Positions 56,030-64,000 of a DNA stretch of 64,000 nucleotides are shown in pieces. Positions within the stretch are counted from its first letter, which is position 1; every line of letters starts with the position of its first letter. Position numbers and translations under genes: made by a program. The DNA comes from Kalaharituber pfeilii (lineage: Eukaryota > Ascomycota > Pezizomycetes > Pezizales > Pezizaceae), in NCBI GenBank assembly GCA_015179045.1, contig WHUZ01000065.1:186001-250000 (forward strand). Direction: 5' to 3'. The notes beneath the pieces are model-generated. The model searched no databases and had not been told where the DNA came from. It saw nothing but the letters and a program-made list of their open reading frames with translations.

Positions 56030-57600
56030 GCTGTGGTATGAAGGTTGCACACAAGGTTCGTTGAATTGGCACTGCCGAGAACGCCGGAAGATCATCCCTT
56101 AATTTTTTTTTTTTTTTTTTGGGGGGGGTCGCTTACATGGATACAGGCTACCAGCCGGAGGCACGAAATAAGATGTGAATCGCGGGTCTTGCACGTATAA
56201 ATCAATTGCGACATCTGATTGCGAGAAAAAACAATAAGCCGGAGGCTGAGAGAGCTTGAGGGGCAGGGTGCAAGGACGTGAGGAGTTCGTGTTGGCGGTG
56301 TCGGAGGCCTGTGCAAGTGAGCACTGAAAGATCAACGGTGGAGAAGGACGGATGGGTATACGAAACCAGGATCAGTAGGGAAGGGGCCTTCTTCAGCGCA
56401 TGCTTACGTTAGCCGTCCCTCTGCAATCGCTATTTACTGGCTGCTGTCAAGTGACTGCACACTGCGGAAATAGACTACCCTATGACAAAATAAGTACACC
56501 TCGTTCCGAAGGTATAATGACAACCTCGTTACCAAAAAAAAAAAAAAAAAAAATGCAATTCTTGTTACTGATGACCTCGCGAACTGAGCGACACTAGCAG
56601 TTCGCGATAAGGCCCATTCTGACCTTCAGCCTTCCGATTACGCAAATTTCCAGCTTCGGCGAGGAGGCAGAAATGCCTGTCCTCTTCTTGTTCCTCTCTG
56701 GTCTTCACGCAGCCCCATTGTACCGTCGGTCCTTCTAGTTCTCGTATATACTTATATTAGTCGCTATAATAAGGCCATGCCGACGCCTAGAAACGCAAAG
56801 GATTCACGCAGCCTCGGTTATAGGTAATTCCAAGGGGAAGCATATAGAATACTCACAACCGGTAGTTAGTAAGTCTATCTTCGCTTCCTGGCGGTGTTTC
56901 CAATTTGATTGCTAAGGATGGCTTAAAAATTGAGAGAATTTGCTGCAAGATATCCCAAGGGAAGCTCATGAGGAGAAATGTATTTTTTATTTGAATGAGT
57001 ATTAGGACCTACACTCATGCTAACTTATAAACATCAACTCCTCCGGGGTAGAACATAGGAACCAGAAGTGCTAAAATTATAGTTCCAGTGTATCACTGGC
57101 GGTACCACCAATACCATTGTTTTGGGCGGGATTAACTCTCTTTGGCTCCAACAGTTGCAATACTAGTATACTCCAGGTACAGGCATACCCTCCGGTGAGG
57201 GGTAATATGCATATATCGGTTATATTCTTAAAATGAGAGACATTGTAAATACACGCAGGACGGATACAGAAGCATGGGAAAAGCTCGTTCGGGGGCATGG
57301 AAAGTTAGAGAATATGCTTTGAAAGGTAAAAGGGCTAATAGACGGGTAAATACACTTGGCGACATTGCAACAAGGGGTGAATAAACAAGTGAGTAGCGTA
57401 GACAGAACTGTTAACAATCGGGAGGGGGCTGCACAGGAATACCTCTCATCGATAAGTACCCAAAATAAACGTAGATTAAGTCCCGTTACAAGCCCATATA
57501 CAAGCAAACGAACAAAAAAAAAATAATAAATAAAGCAAACGCTAGTACGAAAATACCGTTATTTTGCACGTAGGATCGGACATTGTATGTTGATATCGAG
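56030..57600. other. Gene-free stretch
   Basis: Poly(T)/G tract at about 56104-56128 and poly(A) at about 56535-56552, both without an adjacent hairpin that I can identify. No supported gene. Confidence 0.4.
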
Positions 57601-57659
57601 GGTATGCTGATACCGGGTATGCTTAACATACTTCGTGGCCTACTCAATCAAGGGTGGGA

Positions 57660-58620
57660 TGATGCCTTCGGGACAGTACGACTTGGATCGGCTCCTCGAT
57701 CCATCAGGATTTTGACAATTCCTTTGTGTCCCCTGGATGCAGCTGCATCCAGGGCAGTTTCATACTTGCCACCCGCAGAGTTCACATCAGCTCCTCGATC
57801 CAGCAGGAGTGTGACAATTTCCTTATTTCCCCCGTATGTAGCTGCACCCAGGGCAGTTCCATACTCGCCACCCGCAGAGTTCACATCAGCCCCTCGATCC
57901 AGTAGGAGTGTGACAATTTCCTTATTTGCCCTGTATGCAGCTGCACCCAGGGCAGTTCCATAGTCACCGCCCGCAGAGTTCACATCAGCCCCTCGATCCC
58001 GCAGGAGTATGACAATTTCCTTATTTCCCCCGTATGCAGCTGCACCCAGGGCAGTTCCATACTTGCCACCCGCAGAGTTCACATCAGCTCCTCGATCCAG
58101 CAGGAGTGTGACAATTTCCTTATGTTCCCAATATGCAGCTGCACCCAGGGCAGTTCCATACTTGCCACCCGCAGAGTTCACATCAGCCCCTCGATCAAGC
58201 AGGAGTGCGACAATTTCCTTATATCCCCGGATTGCAGCTCCATGCAGGGCAGTTCCATACTCGCTACCCGCAGAGTTCACATCAGCTCCTCGATCCAGCA
58301 GGAGTGTGACAATTTCCTTATTTCCCGAACTTGCCGCTGCACCCAGGGCACTTCCATACCCGCCACCCGTAGAGTTCACATCAGCCCCTCCATCCAGCAA
58401 GAGTGTGACAATTTCCTTATCTTCCTGATGTGCCGCTGCACCCAGGGCAGTTCCATACCTGCCACCCGCAGAGTTCACATCAGCCCCTTGATCCAGCAGG
58501 AGTGTGACAATTTCCTTATATCCCCGATATGCAGCTGCACCCAGCGGAGTTCCATAGTCGCCACTCATGGCATTGAGATTAGCTCCTTTATCCAGCATTT
58601 CTTTTACTATCCATGTTTCT
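57660..58620 (-). repeat. Ankyrin repeat array with nearly identical 99-bp units
   Basis: About ten 33-residue ankyrin repeats with consensus KEIVTLLLDRGADVNSAGG then YGTALGAAA. Eight central units differ mainly at a few positions (after GAAA and before KEIV: RGY, QED, SGN, WEH, GGN, RAN), which in ankyrin repeats lie in the ligand-facing turn and first helix. High DNA identity indicates recent unit exchange. The last unit is degenerate (KGIVKILMDRGAD). Confidence 0.92.
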
Positions 58621-59493
58621 CCGCTCTCAACAGCCAAATTAAACAGGGGTTGATTGTGACTGTTCCGTTCGTCCATATTGATCTCCTCTGAGGACCACAG
58701 CCTCCTAATCAACTCTCCCAGGCCACCCATTGCCGCCGCAAAAACGGGTCGTAATGGGGTTGACATCACTGACCTCCAGATCTGCCACCCATTTATCCGC
58801 TCTAACGATTTTACCCACTTCACGTAAGCTTCACTTGGGGCATTCAAAGAACCCAAGAAGCTGTGCAGCAATTTGAGTTCCCGAGGATGCCCTGAAGCAG
58901 CCGATGTTGTATTGGACACAGGTAAGGGCATAACTAAACACTGATAGGAGCGGCAGTGTTTAAACCAGTAGCTGGCGGAGTAGTTGTGAAGATTATGTAG
59001 GCGCTGCACACTATTTATCTCTTCTGAGCTGTCTTCTTCCTCTTCTAAGATGTCTCCAGAGTGTAAAGGGGTTTCCAATGAGCCTTTGATCCTCTGCCGG
59101 TAGAACCCCACCTCAGGCTTTACGGATTCTAAAGCATTTTCGTACCTCTGAAGGATCCATAAACAAGCCTCAGCGACAAGAAGTTGAGCGTCCAAAACAC
59201 CCCATCCATCAACCCTTGTTTCTAGATATTCTCGTACGGACAAGTGCGCAAAGCGAATGACTCTAAGAGACTTGTCTAAAACAAGTAATCCCGAACAAAA
59301 GCTGAGGAGAATCTCAATTTCAACCCCTATGCCTGTAGTTTCTGTGTCTTCACCGGTTTGATTTATGGGAAGCGTTGAGTCCACCTCCGAAGCTGCACAC
59401 AATTCTTTAGGCTTCAATGGTCTAAAGGAAACTAGCATCCACTTCAAGGCACGCTCTGCAAGGATACGTGCACTCCCAGGTTGGGATTTTATT

Positions 59494-59589
59494 TTTTTTT
59501 TTTTTTTTTTTTTAATCACATAACCCCGCTTGTAGCACTTGGCCATGGCAGGGTCCCTGGGCAAGCCCTCATAGCCCGGAGACAGGCTA
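59494..59589 (-). mobile_element. Type I LINE-tail insertion in the NLR coding sequence (96 bp)
   Basis: T run, then the reversed type I hairpin and a little more 3'UTR (CACATAACCCCGCTTGTAGC...CCATGGCAGGGTCCCTGG...). Flanked by 14-bp repeats GTTGGGATTTTATT (59480-59493 and 59590-59603). The frame before (…EIMASIKSQ) and after (PGSARILAERAL…) is continuous once the insertion is disregarded. The 110-bp net gain shifts the frame. Confidence 0.93.
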
Positions 59590-62339
59590 GTTGGGATTTT
59601 ATTGAAGCCATGATTTCATGATAAACTTCGGTCAAATCCTTAGGAAGCTTTCCCAGCCGCACACGGACGTCCCACTCCAGACGTAGGCTGCAGAGTTCCT
59701 GTAATTGATAATCAACCCAGAGGAACCTAGTGCGGTTGTAAGTATCTTCAGAAAAACAATAACTCTCCCTCACTTTTAACGTACTATGGTTTGATGAAGA
59801 ACACATCTCATGGGCGGATAAGCTGGATAGATGACTTACATTCCATTGGCACCATCTAGCAGTACCTCCTGTATCTTTGCCCTAAGGTCTCGTGACACCC
59901 TTCCCTGGAGCAGCCTCTTTGCCTTGATTCGGGTATCTAACTCAGTTTCTACATAATTTTGAATATCCTGAGTATTGTCTCGTGCTTCAATGCATACATG
60001 AGAAACATCTCGCATGCGAATCGCAATATCTAGGCTGTGGCGACTAGACACCAGCACTTTCACAGAAACCTTCGAAGCCTTCATGATGGTGAAGAATGCA
60101 TCGAGAATGTCAACAATGGTCTTTTGGGGACATTCATCCAAAGCATCTAGGACAATGATGGGTTCACGGTAGCAGTCTACCAATTGGGTAAGAAGGGTGG
60201 CTGTTGCATCAAAGGGAAGATGCTTCCTTGCAGAAGGATCTTTCTGCTCCTTCTCGTAACTTTCCTGTACTATTGTACAGATTGTCTCACTGTCAGGACA
60301 TGCAAGCTGTTTCACTAGAGCAAGTAATATTTGCTGCCTATCCCGCCGGAGGTCTTCGTCCCGCTTACAATAGAAGAATGAGACTTTGTCCACTTTTGGT
60401 TGCAGATGATCAATAACAGCAGAGCTGTTTATCACCAAGGTTATATTAGCAGCCTGCCTTGCAAATATAGGACTTAATACTCACACAAGCTTTGTCTTTC
60501 CGGAACCAGCTGAATTCAGTTAGTTAGCAGTTGTCTTTGTGTAGGGATAATGACAAGTTCAACTCACGAATTCCATGCAGCCATAACATTTCTGACTGCT
60601 GTGACCTCAGCCAACTTTGAAACTCTTGTCGTTCAAAAAGCCATTGTCCAGTTCCCTTCACACGGCCCTCTTGTGCATAGTCATGGTGGCCTTTATACGG
60701 GATCTTAGAGAACCATTCAAGGATCTTGACTCTCTCCGTGTCTAGACACGAGCAATAAGTCAATATTTCGTATATAGGGTTTAATTTCAAGACAGAATAC
60801 TTATATACCTTCAATTCTCTGGTACATCTTAGCAACAGTTGTATCCACTCGGTTTAGGATAGCCTCAAAGCTTTTCAGAAGCATTTTGAGATCCTTGAAA
60901 GTTTCTGAATAAACCGCGAAGTTTAGAGTGAATATACCATGCATAGTGATTGCAACCCCGCACCTTTATGGAAATGTCTTGACTCTGCCTGATCTGTATT
61001 CTAAGTGGTACAGCTAAATTAGTGGCAGAGCATCATGAAAGTGTTATTGGAGGAAACCTACAGCACGATTCCACTACACCAGCTGCTGCGTTCACTACGG
61101 ACTCTAGACCATCTAATGCCTTCAGTTTTTCTATAATGATGCCCGGATTGATTGCACTTCTTAGAATATGTTTCGCTAATGTATATAAAAGATTGTTGCA
61201 TTGTACTTAGCAAAAGTATAGCCATATAGTACAAGGAGCATACCACGTACCTGTGTTACTCGTAAAATTTTGCATGAGAATGCTCAACAGAGTCAGGATC
61301 GCTGCATATAACTTCATAAGAGCTCTGTAAAGGGTGTTCTTTGCATCCCTCCCCTGGGTAGACGGTTCCTCAATTGTTAGATATAACTGCTCATATATGT
61401 ACCTTGGCTAATGAGCATAGTAATGCGTTCCATTCCAATGAGTGCTGCTTCCATAGATTCCTGTCTGTCAACAATGATCTGGCGGACCAAATCCTGTTAG
61501 TATTCTGGTAACAACCTGCTCAATCCACCACATGATAGATAGATAGGTGGCTCTATCCTGAAGCGGCAAAAATGGGAGCTGTATCGAAATTTACTTACCT
61601 GCAAGATAAATCTAACCCCCGCCCAAGGCAATGCAGTATACACTGGATCATATTGCATGACTATATCCCCGATATTCTTGAACTTCTCAATCCAGCAGAT
61701 TATTGCTTGCACCTTTTGACGCAAATCTATTTTCATGCTGCCAAACTTAAATTTTCCGCTTTTCGCTTCCGCTTTCTCTTTTGCCTCCTTTGCAACACTC
61801 AGAATTTCATCCAGAAATCCGGTTTGGCTTGATTTTGCATTGATGATTATTCCGCATTCTACCAGGATCCTTTTGTTTTCCTCCGGAAGACTTTCATGTG
61901 CTTCCACCCATAAATTGACAGAAATTTTGTCCTGCTGTCCGGCTGATGCGGTCGGAAGGTTAGTTTGGTAAGGTTTGTGGTGAGGGTAATGCTTCTCCTC
62001 CTCCGCATCTGATACTAACGAATTAGGTCTCCTCTCCTGGAACTCTATTTTTTGGGGCGACGAGGAGAGGGGGGGGGTTGAACCTTTGGCATTCCGCTGT
62101 CCTGCGGGGCCAGGAGCATTCACCTGCTCTTCTTTACCCACTTTTCCTTGTACATTCTGAGGAGATTGTTGAACATGCGCAGGCGAAATCTGATCCCCAT
62201 CACCACGACTTGGGGAGCGACTTCGGTCGTCTCGCCTGAATGGCTTCAGGAACCAATCCCTTTTTCTTTGCTTGGGGACCGATGCTTGTGTGATGATTTC
62301 TTTCTTCTTTCCGACCATCGTTATTAGCTGCTGCAAGGT

Positions 62340-64000
62340 TATGGTGTATTCTGGATGAAGATTTTTCGCAAAATGTTACTTGTAAGTCAGTAGTGATTGT
62401 TTGTGGGATTGCAACTATGATGCTGACGCTTGTCTCTTCGTGTGATGGCGATTCAGAGCCTCAGCACCGCAACTTTCATGCTAGGCTAACCTAGGATGTC
62501 AATCTTCACAGTTTAATACTGTTCTACTACATGAGTACGTGACCTCGTCCTCTACTGGGTTTTTCTGAAACATACTGCAGGATACACCAGCTGTGCGGCT
62601 TGGCGCACAGTTTGTAATTTAGCATAATATTTCAGCCCGAGTGGCCCAAATAGTTAACGATCGCTTGTACGTAGAGTATCAGCGAAGTAATAGATCCATT
62701 TTAAATCCAAAAAGTCCAGGTATGATTACACACGCAGGTGCCTAGGCTTCAATGCTCGGGGGTGTGGTTGGTTAGTACAGGCTAGGAGCTGAGAGCGGGG
62801 TTATTCACTTCCTCGGCCGGTTTAGTGCCGCAAGCATCGATGCTAAGTGCAGGAGATTTGAAAGCAATAGTTTTGTTGCACGGCCTCAGTGCAAGGCAAA
62901 TACACAATTCTCGGAACTCCCGCAAAAGACACCTTTATTACTTGGGCAACGGCGGGAATATTTGTGAATAGCGAGGTAGAGCCCAATCGAATACAGGAAT
63001 TCATCCGCAACTCATGGAATACTATATGCAGTGTACATAGATATTCTTTCGATTCTCGTGGCTCCAGGTCGAGGACATCTGCAACAGGCTGTGATCACAA
63101 AGGGACCTTCTATTCCATAAGTATCTAGGTCCCCGTATAAAGGTCCATCTGTGAACAATAATGCTTCCAGAATTTTCTCCAGTAAAGGTATAGTACCAGT
63201 CCTAATTCACATAGGTGTGTCAAGTCAGTGCGCTATTACAGTACATTTCACAATCCGTTGCTCCTAGGATCTACCATACATTGTTATTGCTTGACAAAGC
63301 CAGGATACTGTACCAATGATTGTAGGGTAAACTGGGTGCATGTAGGTTCGCTAAATGTTACGATCAGCCGATCGGAGGAATTGAAAGCGAGCAGAACTCA
63401 AGCTCGCTGCAGCTGTCAGTATAGACAATTTAGTGAAACTCACTGCGGCGAAACTCCACTTCATGAAGGCCTACACTTTGAGCTCGCATATTCACTGTGC
63501 TCAGCAAATGTACGGGATTGAGTGAGAAGGATCTGAATCTTGCATCCAAGAAGCGACACTGAACGCTTCCGAATTGCTTGAATTTGGACCGAAGGCACAA
63601 GTCATTTTGGGCACATTCTCACACGCCTTTTGCAGTCTTCGACCAATTACTTTTGCATGAGCAAATGTCAATTATTGTGACCAACACCAACAGGTGCGGA
63701 GGTAGTTTGCATGCGAAAAGGTGGAAGTCAGTGACAATACGAGAAATGCAGAAATATCTTGCATCAAGCATTTTAATGGGTATCCTCAGCTCGCAAAACT
63801 GGCTACAAATGCCACACCCGTAAAATTTCCTTTGTAGTACAATTCCTTGCTTCCCGTTATGTCATAGCTCTCAGATTTATTCATTAGACTATTGACTCCG
63901 GGGCTCATGCCAATTGACTCCTGCGTTGCGCACTGCGAAGGCTGGCGGAAGGAAAATTCCAAGATGTGGGGCTGCACGGCTGAAAAGACGCTTGGAAGCT
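62340..64000. other. Gene-free stretch to window end
   Basis: Several open frames of 60-97 codons on the plus strand, none with recognisable motifs or splice structure. No repeat recognised. A gene beginning beyond the window cannot be excluded. Confidence 0.35.

Larger units (their letters stand above)
57648..62318 (-). pseudogene. NACHT-ankyrin (NLR-like) gene, probably inactivated
   Basis: Start ATG at 62318 (upstream TTG in the same frame is less likely). Exon 1 runs to 61599: a charged, Pro/Ser-rich leader, then a domain ending in YDPVYTALPWAGVRFILQ, typical of the N-terminal domain of fungal NWD/NACHT proteins. Later exons include 60741-60568, 60509-60485 and 60424-59840. Spliced, they give HGIPGSGKTKLV (Walker A) and PIIVLDALDECP (Walker B). 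A winged-helix-like segment follows (about 59726-59200), then about 10 ankyrin repeats to the stop at 57648. Two lesions: a probable one-base frameshift near 61405 and a 110-bp net retro-insertion at 59480-59603. Such proteins act in fungal non-self recognition and regulated cell death. Confidence 0.8.

Noticed and set aside
57583..58691. Long plus-strand open frames opposite the ankyrin repeats
   Set aside because: They are antisense shadows of the 99-bp repeat; a unit length divisible by three keeps all frames open.
1..64000. tRNA or rRNA genes
   Set aside because: No stretch was convincingly recognised by eye; a covariance-model scan would be needed to exclude them.

Overview
The window looks like a repeat-rich stretch of a filamentous ascomycete chromosome. 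The evidence is short introns (about 50-85 nt) with CTAAC/CTGAC-like branch points, an F-box gene, a fungal NACHT-ankyrin (NLR-like) gene, a TRANK1-like UvrD helicase gene, Clr5-domain genes, and LINEs with RT, RNase H and a CCHC tail. The density of LINE, MITE and LTR remnants would suit a Pezizomycetes (truffle-like) genome, but that placement is inference. I recognised no rRNA or tRNA genes. Exon borders were deduced by eye from splice sites and reading frames.

Layout. 1-1210: LINE-type 3' tail inserted into an unrecognised gene. 1800-1890: a 30-bp foldback. 3480-3967: mariner/pogo-type MITE. 4186-6307: broken Clr5-family copy A. 6745-7114: another TA-type MITE. 8239-8955: 5'-truncated LINE (minus strand). 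9300-14055: a second LINE family broken by four nested insertions, including a 1.5-kb non-autonomous hAT element with a perfect 8-bp target duplication. 14261-24166 (minus): TRANK1-like helicase/TPR gene whose 3' half holds 12 tandem micro-exons. 25380-29580: Clr5-family fragments B and C. 29792-31213: an ORF1-only (HAL1-like) retroelement with target duplications. 32721-34823 (minus): two-exon F-box gene. 35493-36408, 50774-52421 and 54404-55784: three copies of a TIR element; one carries a LINE-tail insertion and one a solo LTR. 38696-40883: Clr5-family copy D, an apparently intact four-exon gene. 43153-45130: degraded hAT relative plus a minisatellite of about 59 bp. 46555-48645: Clr5-family copy E, broken. 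57648-62318 (minus): NACHT-ankyrin gene, probably inactivated.

Two themes stand out. First, the window is peppered with very short retro-insertions (36-110 bp) that consist of only the terminal hairpin of one of two LINE 3' ends plus poly(A). Most have clear target-site duplications, and they show LINE machinery repeatedly making almost pure tail copies. One sits harmlessly in a helicase intron and another interrupts the NLR coding sequence. Second, local gene expansion has occurred at two scales: whole-gene dispersal of the Clr5 family (five copies in 45 kb) and exon-pair amplification in the helicase gene, where two of the 256-bp units encode identical peptides.
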